NCBI GenBank assembly: GCA_029261475.1
Contig: JAJDBG010000110.1
Location: 1-53,433 of the forward strand
Length of the DNA stretch: 53,433 bases
Reading direction: 5' to 3'
Source: Nitrospinaceae bacterium
GTDB taxonomy: Bacteria; Nitrospinota; Nitrospinia; Nitrospinales; VA-1
Position 1 is the stretch's first letter. Each line of letters opens with the position of its first letter. Of the stretch, positions 27,547-37,262 are shown piece by piece. Below the pieces are notes generated by a model. The model saw only the letters and a program-made list of their open reading frames with translations, had not been told where the DNA came from and searched no databases. The position numbers and the translations under genes were made by a program.

Positions 27547-27826
27547 TAGAAGACCTGTCGGTCGAAAGCAGTAGTTGCTTACTAGGTTTGAAGGTAAGGG
27601 ATTTCCCCGGTCGAATACAAATGGGCTTTCCCGTTTTTGGGTTGCGTGCATTGCGTAACTTTTTTTCACGCAGATAAAAACTCGCAAAGTTTGATATGCG
27701 CACATTCTCACCACGAGCAAGACCCGCCTTGATTTCGTTGAATAATGCTTCAACAGCTTCTACGGCTTCTCTTCTCGTAAAACCCACTTTTTCGTAAACC
27801 CGGTCAACCAAGTCTGATTTGACCAT
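27524..27826 (-). CDS. ihfA: Integration host factor alpha-like / HU-family protein
   Basis: DNA-bending histone-like protein of about 100 residues from the ATG at 27826; a TTG at 27853 would add nine. IHF/HU features are [20 protein letters not shown] at the N-terminus, [12 protein letters not shown], and the DNA-intercalating arm [12 protein letters not shown] with its Pro. The C-terminal Ser/Asp-rich tail is slightly longer than in HU and fits IHF-alpha. IHF commonly assists sigma-54 promoters such as the one found at fliL, but that link is inference. Confidence 0.9.
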   Translation of the reverse strand: MVKSDLVDRVYEKVGFTRREAVEAVEALFNEIKAGLARGENVRISNFASFYLREKKLRNARNPKTGKPICIRPGKSLTFKPSKQLLLSTDRSSNDSSDSR

Positions 27827-27894
27827 GGTACTGGATGCTATTTTCTTTTCCAAAATAAATGAATTCTCATTGAGGTAAATGGTTTAGGCCGAGA

Positions 27895-29985
27895 TTACCC
27901 ATGTTCTTTCTCATATCTGGCTCTGGCCTCGTCGACAATTTTCTGCATCAAATGTTCAGGGACATCATCATAATAATCAAACTCAACAGTGAAGACACCT
28001 CGGCCACTTGTCATGGATCGCAAGTCAGCGGCATAGTTTTGAACCTCTGCCATAGGCACATGAACCTTGATAGTTTGATTTTCTCCCTTTGCTTCAATCC
28101 CAAGGATCTTCCCTCTCTTGGAATTCAAATCCCCCATGACATCCCCGACATGATCTACTGGAACGATGATTTCCATCATCATAATAGGCTCCAGTAAAAT
28201 AGGGTGGCATTCCATGACTCCCTTTTTGAAGCCCAACGATCCGGCTATTTTAAACGCCATTTCGGAAGAGTCTACGTTATGAAAGGAGCCATCGTAAAGA
28301 GAGATTTTCACGTCAACCATGGTGTAATGAGCCAACACCCCCTCAGCCATAGCTTCCTGAATACCCTTTTCAACAGCGGGAATGTATTGTTTTGGAATCG
28401 CTCCCCCTACGATATTATTTTCAAACTCAAAACCTTTGCCTTTGGGAAGCGGCGATATTTCTATCCAAGTATCTCCAAACTGCCCTCTTCCACCCGTTTG
28501 CTTTTTGTATTTGCCTTGCACCTTGGTAGTTCCCCGAATGGTTTCCTGATAAGGAATCTTCGGTGACTGAACGTCTACATCCACTCCAAAACGCTGGTTC
28601 ATTTTCTCCAACAATACTTCCAAGTGCACTTGCCCCATTCCCGAGATCAACAATTCATGCGTCTGTGCATTGCGTTCAACCCTTAGAGTAGGATCTTCCT
28701 CAGAGAGGCGTTTCAACGCAGAACTGATTTTTTCCTCATCCGCACGAGTCTTAGGAATTACGGCGCGAGAGTAAATAGGGGGCGGGAATTTTATGGCATC
28801 AAAAATAATCGGCTCGTTTGCGTCGGACAGTGTGTCTCCCGTCGTTGTTACTTTTAGTTTCGCAACGGCACCTAAATCGCCCGCCGAAATTTCTGAAACA
28901 GCCACTTGTTTTTTCCCTTGCATTGCGTACAGCTGTCCAACCCGTTCCGAGGAATCCTGAGTCGCGTTGAAAATGGCAGAGTCGGCTTTTATGGAGCCTG
29001 AAAATACGCGAAACAATGTCAGCTTCCCCGCATAAGGATCGGCTACAGTTTTAAACACTAGGGCTGACAGGGGTTCTGACGGATCTGAAGCGCGAGTGAC
29101 TTCCGCACTTCCTTTTAAGTCTTTCCCTATAGCAGGTGGAACCTCAAGCGGTGAAGGAAGGTAATCCCCCATAGCTGTCATCAGGTGATCGACTCCAATA
29201 TTAAGCGTTGCCGATCCGCAAATCACCGGAATCAAGCTTCCACTTTTTATTCCGTTAGCCAAGCCTTTAACAAATTCCGTCTCCTCCAACTCCCCGGTTT
29301 CAAAATAATTTTCGAGAAGATCGTCGTCGGTCTCAGCTACGGATTCTATCAATTCAGCCCGATAAGTTTCCAACTCGTCTTTCATTTCACCAGGCCAGTC
29401 TTCGACACTTCCCTTTCCAGAGCCTGTCTTGTAGGTATAAAGTTTTCTTCCCATAATATCAGCTATACCAACCAAACCGTCCTTACTGAAGACAGGTGCA
29501 AACAGGAGAGCAGGAGAAACACCGAATTTCATTTTTATATTTTGGAGGAGGCTGGGGAGATCTAAGCGTTCATGATCGATTTTATTGATAAAAATCATGC
29601 CTGGAATTTTTCGATCAACAACCCATTCCCAGGTTTTTTCAGTGAAGTACTGAATGCCATCGTCAGCACTGATGACGATAACAGCACTGTCCACGACTCT
29701 AATGCAGGCAGGTGTGTCTGCTATGAAATTATCATTTCCAGGGGAATCGAGCAGATTGATTTTCTTCGAATCCCATTCGTAGAAGGCAAGAGAAGCATTG
29801 CTGGAATGTCCATGCTTTATCTCGTCGGGATTGTAATCCATCACCGACGAGGCATCGCCGACTTTTCCCAAGCGGTCGGAGACGCCCGCATTGAACAGTA
29901 TTGCTTCCGCTAGAGAAGTTTTCCCACTGGCACCATGTCCAATGAGAGCTACATTTCTAATATCCTGAAGCCTATATGTTTTCAC
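27895..29985 (-). CDS. EF-G-like translational GTPase (EF-G2 subfamily)
   Basis: Five-domain GTPase of 696 residues related to elongation factor G. Motifs are G1 GHGASGKT (about 16-23), G3 DSPGNDNF (80-87), G4 NKID (134-137) and G5 CGSA. The P-loop and the surrounding sequence are those of the EF-G-like EF-G2 subfamily (PRK12740-type), not canonical FusA. The position of the catalytic His after DTPG is Asn84, and the switch I RGIT motif is replaced by KHGHSS. The start is GTG at 29985 with GGGGG upstream. It probably heads an operon with ihfA and merR. The canonical fusA should lie elsewhere. Confidence 0.9.
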   Translation of the reverse strand: MKTYRLQDIRNVALIGHGASGKTSLAEAILFNAGVSDRLGKVGDASSVMDYNPDEIKHGHSSNASLAFYEWDSKKINLLDSPGNDNFIADTPACIRVVDSAVIVISADDGIQYFTEKTWEWVVDRKIPGMIFINKIDHERLDLPSLLQNIKMKFGVSPALLFAPVFSKDGLVGIADIMGRKLYTYKTGSGKGSVEDWPGEMKDELETYRAELIESVAETDDDLLENYFETGELEETEFVKGLANGIKSGSLIPVICGSATLNIGVDHLMTAMGDYLPSPLEVPPAIGKDLKGSAEVTRASDPSEPLSALVFKTVADPYAGKLTLFRVFSGSIKADSAIFNATQDSSERVGQLYAMQGKKQVAVSEISAGDLGAVAKLKVTTTGDTLSDANEPIIFDAIKFPPPIYSRAVIPKTRADEEKISSALKRLSEEDPTLRVERNAQTHELLISGMGQVHLEVLLEKMNQRFGVDVDVQSPKIPYQETIRGTTKVQGKYKKQTGGRGQFGDTWIEISPLPKGKGFEFENNIVGGAIPKQYIPAVEKGIQEAMAEGVLAHYTMVDVKISLYDGSFHNVDSSEMAFKIAGSLGFKKGVMECHPILLEPIMMMEIIVPVDHVGDVMGDLNSKRGKILGIEAKGENQTIKVHVPMAEVQNYAADLRSMTSGRGVFTVEFDYYDDVPEHLMQKIVDEARARYEKEHG

Positions 29986-30140
29986 AATTACCCCCGTTTA
30001 ATTCCAAAAAAACTTGTCAGGATAATCAGGAAGAGGCAGAGCTTGGGGAACTTCATCAGTTTAGAAAATAACGCGGCAACATTACACTTTTTGATACCTC
30101 TAAATACAACACCACGTCGCGCCACTTTCAGGATCCCCGC

Positions 30141-32531
30141 TTAAGTCAACATCCCCTCCAATTTTTTCATGCGCTGGCATACGGTAACATAAAATGACGG
30201 GAAAAGCTTAAAAAGTCTCTTCATCTGATTCTGTTTTAAATGAACCACACAGACTTCTCCCTTAAAGGCACTGCCCTGTATTGAGGACATCTTGCTATTC
30301 CCACGTTCAAGCCCTCCCACCATGTCTCCAATCCCAAGAAGAACCCCTTTTTTCTTGCCCTTTTCTTGAACTTTGAGTTCTCCCGAAATGATAATGTAAA
30401 GTGCTTTTCCATCATTTGGAAAAATCAATTTCTTACCTTTTGCCAAGTGTTCCACTTTTCCATAAGCCAGAGAGGCTATCAGACTGGGGTGTAAAAAATC
30501 ACAGAAATGGTTGTGGATACGATAGAAGCCATCTTGAATCTCAGGCAAATTAAATAATTTATAATTGCTTTTAGGAATCCTTAACACAGTGAGCGACGAT
30601 TTAGCTAAAACCGTTGCTCTGCGATGAGGATTATCGGTTGTGATGGCTAATTCACCAAAAAACTTCCCGGCTTCGTAAATAGCAAACGGTTGATTGTCTA
30701 TCACAATTTGCGCAAGCCCTTCGAGTATGACATAAAAATCATGACCAACATCATTTTGAGAGAATACGGCTTCTCCCGTGTCAAAGTGTTGCACTTCGGA
30801 ACTTTTAAAAATTTTCTGCAACTGGTTTTCGTTAAGATCTTTAAAAATATGAATCGGATTGATCGCGCAAACATTTTCTTCTTTCGCACCGTCATGGTCG
30901 GAAATGAGAACGCTGACATCTCCCTCCTTTGCATAACAGTAGATAGAACCTGGCTTCGGGTCATAATGCTGATGAACCAAAACTACTTTTTTGGCAATCT
31001 CTTCGGGAATCTCGTCCAGCGCATCCACATCAGTATGAAGTAGCCCTCCTCCTACATCGTGAACAATCAGATCGGCATCCCATATAAAACCAAGCAAGTC
31101 ATCGCGTCGCGATTCTGTATAATATCCTTGTTGAAACCAGGTTTGAATTTGTTCCACGTTGAACTTGGTGTCCCCTGAATGACTGATCACCTTCTCCTTC
31201 CCATCAGCAGTTTCGTAACGAAGACGGAATCGACCCGCAGGGATCGAGTGCAAGGAATAGTCGAACGTAAAATAGGTCCGGTCAAATCCAGGCAAACAAA
31301 CTTCTTTTCCAGGTTCTACCTCAAAAAAATCTATAAAACTCTCGATCAAATCTTTTGGAAAACAAATTATCGCTTCTAACTTTCGGAGAAAACCTTCAAA
31401 AATAATTCGAGTAGAAATAATTTTTATGCGCGCCCCCGAAAGTACTTTTTCAACCAGGCCCGCATCGTGATCCGAATGCACGTGGCTGAGAAAATAGTAG
31501 GCGATGTCCTGTTCTGAAATGCCATAATTCCAAGCCAATTGTTCGATACCAGAAAAAGCATCGACCATGATACCCTTTCCCTCGCTCCAGACAATCAAGC
31601 AACTATTATGTTTGTCTTTGGAAAATCCAGACCCGACCCCCATGTAGGTGATCCCCATATAAGGCTTGGAGGTAGGGAAAACCGACTTTGTGATTTTAGG
31701 GGGATCTAAACTTCCCATATCAATATGGCCGACTACTTTTCCGAATTGAGATATATCAAAAACCGAGGCTTTCGGCTGGCTGATTTTTATTTTTTTTCGT
31801 TTATCATTTTCCGAAGCAATCATCACAGATCCATTCTTGTCAAAAATATGGAACTCAGTGATATCATCAATGAATTGCTCGCGATGTTCTTCTTCTGAGA
31901 GTGAGAAAAGATCGAATTCTCTTTTAAGTTTTGCGCATTTTAGATAACCCTGTGTCAAAACATGTTCCAAACGCGCAATTTTTTTATTGGCCAAGGATGG
32001 GCGCTTCTTTATCTCTTTCGCGATTTGTTCTCTGATTTTTTTTAGTCGTACTTTCTCAGAGTCATGTTCTTTTAAAGAATCTGCAAGCAGACTAAATATT
32101 TTTTTATCGGAGCCTAGTTTTTTTGTAAAAGAGGCAAAGTGTTTTTCCGATTTCGAACCTGCAAAATGCGTGGAGGAAAACTTCCTGAAGTGAGCGTCCA
32201 ATAGATTGGAAAAGGAAGGGCCAAAAAGAGTCTCACTTAAAATTATCTTAAAACGTTTGCGCTGGTCTGCATTACAATAGATGGTGACCTTTTCTTTTTT
32301 TTCTTTAAAAAATAGAAAAGTATAAATTATGAACTCAAAGTCAAAGTGATTGCGCCCTTTCACAAAAGTTCGAAGAGGAATCACATAATGCGATGGCAAA
32401 TTCTGCTTTCTCGCTTTGACTTCCTTGATCAAACCGGGTGGACATCCAAAGGCAACATTAGGGAATCCAGGAAAATCCAATATCCTGAAATTCTGACCTT
32501 TAAAAATTTTAAATGCTTTTTGCTTTTTCAC
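30141..32531 (-). CDS. Metallo-beta-lactamase fold protein with two cyclic-nucleotide-binding domains
   Basis: Multidomain protein of 796 residues. The N-terminal region (about 1-270), Lys-rich and partly coiled, resembles no motif I recognise beyond a GCPPGLIKE stretch. A metallo-beta-lactamase domain covers about 285-550, with HVHSDHD at 350-356, HSGDTKF (Asp454) and LVHQHYD (His520/522) as likely metal ligands. The first cyclic-nucleotide-binding domain (about 563-675) keeps the phosphate-binding FFGELAI...RRATV. The second (about 690-795) is degenerate at that cassette. The start is GTG at 32531 with GAGG overlapping the der stop. A cyclic-nucleotide-controlled hydrolase or phosphodiesterase is plausible; substrate unknown. 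Confidence 0.83.
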   Translation of the reverse strand: MKKQKAFKIFKGQNFRILDFPGFPNVAFGCPPGLIKEVKARKQNLPSHYVIPLRTFVKGRNHFDFEFIIYTFLFFKEKKEKVTIYCNADQRKRFKIILSETLFGPSFSNLLDAHFRKFSSTHFAGSKSEKHFASFTKKLGSDKKIFSLLADSLKEHDSEKVRLKKIREQIAKEIKKRPSLANKKIARLEHVLTQGYLKCAKLKREFDLFSLSEEEHREQFIDDITEFHIFDKNGSVMIASENDKRKKIKISQPKASVFDISQFGKVVGHIDMGSLDPPKITKSVFPTSKPYMGITYMGVGSGFSKDKHNSCLIVWSEGKGIMVDAFSGIEQLAWNYGISEQDIAYYFLSHVHSDHDAGLVEKVLSGARIKIISTRIIFEGFLRKLEAIICFPKDLIESFIDFFEVEPGKEVCLPGFDRTYFTFDYSLHSIPAGRFRLRYETADGKEKVISHSGDTKFNVEQIQTWFQQGYYTESRRDDLLGFIWDADLIVHDVGGGLLHTDVDALDEIPEEIAKKVVLVHQHYDPKPGSIYCYAKEGDVSVLISDHDGAKEENVCAINPIHIFKDLNENQLQKIFKSSEVQHFDTGEAVFSQNDVGHDFYVILEGLAQIVIDNQPFAIYEAGKFFGELAITTDNPHRRATVLAKSSLTVLRIPKSNYKLFNLPEIQDGFYRIHNHFCDFLHPSLIASLAYGKVEHLAKGKKLIFPNDGKALYIIISGELKVQEKGKKKGVLLGIGDMVGGLERGNSKMSSIQGSAFKGEVCVVHLKQNQMKRLFKLFPSFYVTVCQRMKKLEGMLT

Positions 32532-32537
32532 CGGGCC

Positions 32538-33893
32538 TCACTCTTCTTCTTTTTTCCCTGAAAAAATCAACCGCACCGGAGTCCCGACAAGTCCGAACTC
32601 TTTCCTCAGACTGTTTGTCAAATACCGTCGATACGAAAAATGAACGCCTCCAGGATAATTAACAAAACATCGAATCAGCGGAGGAGAACTTCTCACTTGT
32701 GTGACATAAAACATCTTCAAAAACTTACCCCGATAACTGCTCATCGGATTTTTCGCAACTGCTTTTTCAAAGCATATATTCAATTGAGATGTAGGCACAT
32801 TCCTGGAATATTGCTCATGCACCTCTAAAACTTTGGGAATGAGTTTATGAACACCTTCTCCCGTAAGAGCAGAAAGCGGCATAACAGGAGCGTAATCGAG
32901 AAACTTCAACTTGCTCTTGATTTGCTTGGCATAATCATCAAACGCCTCACCTGTTTTCTTCAAGGTATCCCATTTATTGAGAACGATGATACACCCTCTT
33001 CCTTTATCAGCCGCATATCCCGCTATCCGGGCATCCTGATCTGTGATGCCCGCCTCGCCATCAACAATCAATAGAGCGATATCGCAACGGTCCAATGCCT
33101 TTAGGGCCATGATGACAGAAAATTTTTGCAAGGCACTTTGGGTACGCCCTTTCCTTCTTATGCCCGCAGTGTCTACCAGCATAAAAGGTCGCCCTTCGTA
33201 CTCCATCTGCGTATCTATCGCGTCACGTGTGGCTCCTGGAATTTCGGAGACAATACAACGAGAGGAACCAAGCAACTGGTTCACCAATGAAGATTTTCCC
33301 GCATTGGGCTTCCCGACAACCGCAATTTTTATTAAATCAGGATCTTCTTCAACTTCCTCCACTTCAGGAAGTCGCACTGCTATTTCATCAAGAAGTTCTG
33401 CGACGCCGAGTCCATGCTCCGCTGAAATAGGAAACAAGGTTTCTATTCCCATTTCCGCAAACTGCCCTAAATTTTCAACCGCACTGGCGCAGTCTGATTT
33501 GTTGGGCACGAGGAGCATCGACTTTCCCGTTTTTCTCAACCGTCGGATCACTTCCCTGTCAGCCTCAACAAGGCCTGCCATGAGGTCAACCAGAACCAGC
33601 ACGATATCAGCTTCATCTTCGGCAACACGGGCCTGCTGGACCATCTGCAATTCAATATCATCCGTCCCTTCGAAATCGAAACCACCCGTATCGATCAAGG
33701 TAAATAATTGGCCTTGCCACTCTGCCTCGCCATAAAGTCGATCTCGCGTTACTCCCGCAAAGTCATTCACAATGGCACTTCTTTTTCCTATTATTTTGTT
33801 ATAAAGCGTGGACTTGCCAACATTAGCCCGCCCTACTATCGCTACAACAGGAAGATTCAATTGTCTACTCTGCTTCTGTCTACTCGGCTTCAA
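32538..33893 (-). CDS. der: Ribosome-assembly GTPase Der (EngA)
   Basis: Double GTPase needed for 50S ribosomal subunit maturation. It has 451 residues. The first G domain has GRANVGKST and DTGGF, with NKSD. The second has GKPNAGKSS, DTAGI and NKWD. A C-terminal KH-like domain ends in the typical TPVRLIF stretch. The start is a TTG at 33893 overlapping the amidase stop as TTGA. No ATG precedes the first P-loop in frame, so a TTG start is needed. Followed 6 bases later by the MBL-CNB gene. Confidence 0.96.
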   Translation of the reverse strand: MKPSRQKQSRQLNLPVVAIVGRANVGKSTLYNKIIGKRSAIVNDFAGVTRDRLYGEAEWQGQLFTLIDTGGFDFEGTDDIELQMVQQARVAEDEADIVLVLVDLMAGLVEADREVIRRLRKTGKSMLLVPNKSDCASAVENLGQFAEMGIETLFPISAEHGLGVAELLDEIAVRLPEVEEVEEDPDLIKIAVVGKPNAGKSSLVNQLLGSSRCIVSEIPGATRDAIDTQMEYEGRPFMLVDTAGIRRKGRTQSALQKFSVIMALKALDRCDIALLIVDGEAGITDQDARIAGYAADKGRGCIIVLNKWDTLKKTGEAFDDYAKQIKSKLKFLDYAPVMPLSALTGEGVHKLIPKVLEVHEQYSRNVPTSQLNICFEKAVAKNPMSSYRGKFLKMFYVTQVRSSPPLIRCFVNYPGGVHFSYRRYLTNSLRKEFGLVGTPVRLIFSGKKEEE

Positions 33894-35317
33894 ATCATTG
33901 GTCCATTCTCGTGTAAAAAGTCACGTATTCCTCTTGCAACTGCCTCAGCGAGGAGATTTAAATATTTTTCGTCCTTGAGACGAGCTTCCTCTTTGGCATT
34001 TGTAACAAACCCTACCTCCACCAAAATGCTGGGCATATTGGCGGCATGTAGAACCCAGAACGGTCCTTCTTTTACGCCGAGGTTTTTGACTGTTTTGTAA
34101 CGCTTCTTTGCTTTCTGATAGAGGTAACCCTGCACCCGCCCTGCCAGACGCGAGGAGTCATTCATTTTGTTGTTACTTATCAGATCAGCTAATATCTGTT
34201 GAGTTTGATCGTCTGGAATAGAATAAACCAGTTCCCCGTTTTCACGGGCCGCAGTTTCCTTAGCTTGCTCACTGAGCCCACGACCGAGATAATAGGTTTC
34301 GATACCGTGCGCGGCTTGACGCTTGGCGGCATTGGCATGTAAGGAAACGAATAAATCAGCCTTCATGCGATTTGCAATAGGCCCTCTTTCTTTCAAGGGA
34401 ATGAATGTGTCGTCACTCCGCGTTAGGTGAACCCTTAACTTGTACTTCTTCTCTAGAATCCGTTTTACCTTTTTCGAAATTTTCAGATTCAAGTCTTTTT
34501 CAATCGCACCATGTTTTCCTCTTGCGCCAAAATCCTTACCACCATGCCCTGGGTCCAGAATCACAAGGGGAACCTTATTCTCAGCTTCCGGCTTGATAGG
34601 AGCAATAGACGGAAGTGACGCCACCTTTTCACCTTCTACTCCGGTAACTGGAGAGAGCTTCTCTAGTTGGGTAATGAGAGAAGTTGGCTTCCCCTGCGTT
34701 TTGTTTTTTTGTGATTTTGCTACTGGCCTCGATGGGGCCTTAGCAACTTTATTCAGTGGAGTAATTTGAACAGGTTTTGGCAATAAAGCGACGGTTGTCT
34801 GCAAACGTTTTCGAGCCGACGCAACCCTATCTCCTTTCGGAAAATAACGAATTATTTTTTCAAATTCTTTTTCTGCCAAAGCATAATGCTTTTTGTGAAA
34901 ATATATTTCTCCCCGACGATACAAAGCATCGTCCTTCAATTGCTCCCTATCAAATTCCTGAATGAGCTTACCGTAATACCCAAGAGCCATATTCAGGTCT
35001 TTTGAATTTTTGGAAACTTTATACAATCCTTCGTACAGTTTCCCGACAGTGTATATCGCTTTATAAGCTGGGTAGCTTTTAGGATCGGACTGATAAACTT
35101 CGAGAAAATTATCAACTGTATTCAGCCATTGGTCTCGATGAGACATTTTTTCAGCTGAACTTTTTAAATTATAGAAAGATTTTTTAGCCTTGGAATAAAG
35201 CTTTTCCGCAGGTCCGGCTATTGCCAACTGAGGAAAAAGCACGACAGCACTACTCCATAAGAGCACAGCGACTAGGAAAATTCTGACAAACTTTAGCTTT
35301 TTGCTATTTTCTGACAT
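33890..35317 (-). CDS. N-acetylmuramoyl-L-alanine amidase with TPR region
   Basis: Periplasmic zinc amidase that cleaves the stem peptide from peptidoglycan, usually during cell separation. It has 475 residues from the ATG at 35317: an N-terminal signal sequence or anchor (about residues 10-34), then a helical TPR-like region (about 40-170, with ALYRRGEIYFHKKHYALAEKEF). A Lys/Pro-rich linker follows, then an Amidase_3 domain with DPGHGG, AIEKDLNL, SLHANA and VEVGFVTN carrying the zinc and catalytic residues. Upstream GTG 35365 abuts its only GGAGG and seems unlikely. First gene of an operon with der. Confidence 0.9.
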   Translation of the reverse strand: MSENSKKLKFVRIFLVAVLLWSSAVVLFPQLAIAGPAEKLYSKAKKSFYNLKSSAEKMSHRDQWLNTVDNFLEVYQSDPKSYPAYKAIYTVGKLYEGLYKVSKNSKDLNMALGYYGKLIQEFDREQLKDDALYRRGEIYFHKKHYALAEKEFEKIIRYFPKGDRVASARKRLQTTVALLPKPVQITPLNKVAKAPSRPVAKSQKNKTQGKPTSLITQLEKLSPVTGVEGEKVASLPSIAPIKPEAENKVPLVILDPGHGGKDFGARGKHGAIEKDLNLKISKKVKRILEKKYKLRVHLTRSDDTFIPLKERGPIANRMKADLFVSLHANAAKRQAAHGIETYYLGRGLSEQAKETAARENGELVYSIPDDQTQQILADLISNNKMNDSSRLAGRVQGYLYQKAKKRYKTVKNLGVKEGPFWVLHAANMPSILVEVGFVTNAKEEARLKDEKYLNLLAEAVARGIRDFLHENGPMI

Positions 35318-35404
35318 AGATCTGTTTGACAACGCATTAAATATTTTGGCCGGATACTGTGGCACCCTCCAAAGAACATAACTATTTATTTTTATTGCGC
35401 TTAC

Positions 35405-35433
35405 ATTTTATCATTTTTAAAAAATTGCGTCAA
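35405..35433 (-). promoter_or_regulatory. Sigma-70 promoter of the amidase-der-MBL operon
   Basis: On the minus strand TTGACG (35428-35433) and TAAAAT (35405-35410) are separated by exactly 17 bases, about 90 bases upstream of the amidase start. Each hexamer has one mismatch to consensus. This is the best sigma-70 promoter in the window. Confidence 0.6.
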
Positions 35434-35541
35434 GAAATGGGGCGAGTTGATGCCAAACAAAAGTAAAAACTCGAATATAACCTTTTTGCACTGTTTAGAA
35501 AATCTTTACAAGTCGAGACACACACTTTGGAGCAGTGTATT

Positions 35542-36270
35542 TTATCTCCCGTATTCCAATCTTTCGCCAAAAAAGGGAGGCAAATCGCTTTGTTCAATTT
35601 TTTCCTGGGTGAGCTTTATATCGTAGGATAAACGGTGGGTGCGAACTACTTTATCTATGCTGTCGAATACAACAAAACTCGGTTTGGGATCGCCATCTCT
35701 CGGTTGCCCCAAGCTACCGACTGAAATGATATAACGACGGTCGGGTTCTATTTGAACTTGGGTGTCCCTGGTCATCGAAACTTCCCCTTCTGCATCTAGG
35801 CTCATTACGAAGGCATGGTGGTTGTGACCAATAAAACACAGGGATTCTGTGAAAGCTGAGAAATTTTTAGGCCCATCTTCTACCGATGTCAAATAATGCC
35901 ATTTTTCAGGCTGAAAGGGCGAAGAATGCACCCACAAAATTCCATCCTGCGATAATTTGATGGGACATTCTTCTAAAAAATGTTTATTTTTCTCACCAAT
36001 CCGCTTTCGGGTCCACATTGTCGATTGGTATGAATAGGGATTGAAGTTCAGGGTTGAAATTTTCCCCACCACCGCATGGTCGTGATTTCCCGAAAGAAAC
36101 AGATCTACATTTTCGCGAAGCCAGTCCAGGACTACGTCAGGATCGGGTCCATAACCCACACTATCGCCTAAAAATACCAAGCGATCGTATTGCAGATTCT
36201 GGATCTCATTTTGAAATGCCTGCAGGGCCTCCAGATTGGAGTGCAGATCTGAAAATATAACGTATTTCAT
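35542..36270 (-). CDS. Calcineurin-like metallophosphoesterase (YfcE/PrpE-like)
   Basis: Binuclear metal phosphoesterase of 242 residues. Motifs are SDLHSN (Asp8, His10), LGDSVGYGPDP, GNHDHA and a C-terminal GHNHH in place of the usual GHTH. This form matches small diadenosine-tetraphosphatase or phosphodiesterase-like members; substrate unknown. The ATG at 36270 gives the standard N-terminus; a TTG three codons earlier is possible. It follows nusB by 27 bases at the end of the rib operon. Confidence 0.85.
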   Translation of the reverse strand: MKYVIFSDLHSNLEALQAFQNEIQNLQYDRLVFLGDSVGYGPDPDVVLDWLRENVDLFLSGNHDHAVVGKISTLNFNPYSYQSTMWTRKRIGEKNKHFLEECPIKLSQDGILWVHSSPFQPEKWHYLTSVEDGPKNFSAFTESLCFIGHNHHAFVMSLDAEGEVSMTRDTQVQIEPDRRYIISVGSLGQPRDGDPKPSFVVFDSIDKVVRTHRLSYDIKLTQEKIEQSDLPPFFGERLEYGR

Positions 36271-36297
36271 GAGGAGCAATCAGTACGGCGAGAGTTT

Positions 36298-36708
36298 CTA
36301 TTCAACCTTTGCCGACTTGAATAGTTTATCGAGAATACCATTTATAAATGGTGGGGAATCAGCGTTGCTGAATTTTTTGGAGATTTCAACCCATTCGTTG
36401 ATAACAACTTTGGGAGGTGCCTGCTTCATGTACAGTAATTCGCATGCTCCTAAGCGAAGAATGTTGCGATCAATCACTGTCATTCGGGCAAGGGTCCAGT
36501 GTTTGCTATATTCTTTTAACAGACTATCAACAGAATCTCGCTTGGCAATGCACGTGTCGACCAAACTTCTCGAAAAAGGCTCAATATCCTTTTCCATCGC
36601 CGTATTTTCCTGAAACAAAGACCAACCTTCTTCTAATCCTCCCGGACGAAACTCATTTTGATAAAGATATTTTAACGCCAGCTCCCTACCGGTCCGCCTT
36701 GTTCCCAT
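36298..36708 (-). CDS. nusB: Transcription antitermination protein NusB
   Basis: RNA-binding protein that with NusE binds boxA in rRNA operon antitermination. It has 136 residues with the family N-terminus TGRELALKYLYQNEF and the C-terminal VVINEWVEISKKFSN and FINGILDKL stretches. It follows ribH by 51 bases; the ribH-nusB order is very widely conserved. Normal length. Confidence 0.96.
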   Translation of the reverse strand: MGTRRTGRELALKYLYQNEFRPGGLEEGWSLFQENTAMEKDIEPFSRSLVDTCIAKRDSVDSLLKEYSKHWTLARMTVIDRNILRLGACELLYMKQAPPKVVINEWVEISKKFSNADSPPFINGILDKLFKSAKVE

Positions 36709-36759
36709 TTGATCCCTTGAATTATAATTGTATTTGAATGAATTGCTGTAAGGAGGACT

Positions 36760-37224
36760 TTAAATCTTTTTATAGAGATTAGCCATTTCTATCGCCGCCA
36801 AGGCAGTCTCCCACCCCTTGTTACCAGATTTTCCGCCTGCTCTTTCCAATGCTTGTTCCAGATTGTCTGTCGTCAGAACTCCAAACAAAACGGGGATATC
36901 TGCGGTGCGGGACAAAGCACCCACTCCTCGCGCCGCTTCCCCTGCGACATACTCAAAATGCGGGGTAGACCCCCGAATCACCGCGCCCAAACAAATCACA
37001 GCGTCATACTTATCTGAAGAGCAAAGACGTTGAGCCGCCATAGGTATTTCAAATGCGCCGGGGGTTTTGGCTATATGGATATCGTCTTTATTCGCGCCAT
37101 GTCTTACCAAAGCGTCTATCGCACCTTGTTCCAGAGAACGGGTGATGACATCATTGAACCGACTGACGACAATCCCAAACTTCAAACCAGCGGCACTCAA
37201 TCCTGCTGAGATGTATTGAACCAT
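36760..37224 (-). CDS. ribH: 6,7-dimethyl-8-ribityllumazine synthase
   Basis: Condenses the ribBA product dihydroxybutanone phosphate with the pyrimidine intermediate to lumazine. It has 154 residues. Typical stretches are [42 protein letters not shown] (His in the active site) and [17 protein letters not shown], followed by [12 protein letters not shown]. It lies between ribBA and nusB. Normal length. Confidence 0.97.
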   Translation of the reverse strand: MVQYISAGLSAAGLKFGIVVSRFNDVITRSLEQGAIDALVRHGANKDDIHIAKTPGAFEIPMAAQRLCSSDKYDAVICLGAVIRGSTPHFEYVAGEAARGVGALSRTADIPVLFGVLTTDNLEQALERAGGKSGNKGWETALAAIEMANLYKKI

Positions 37225-37262
37225 TTTTATCCTTCGTGTTAATTGCTACTCGATTTTTATTT

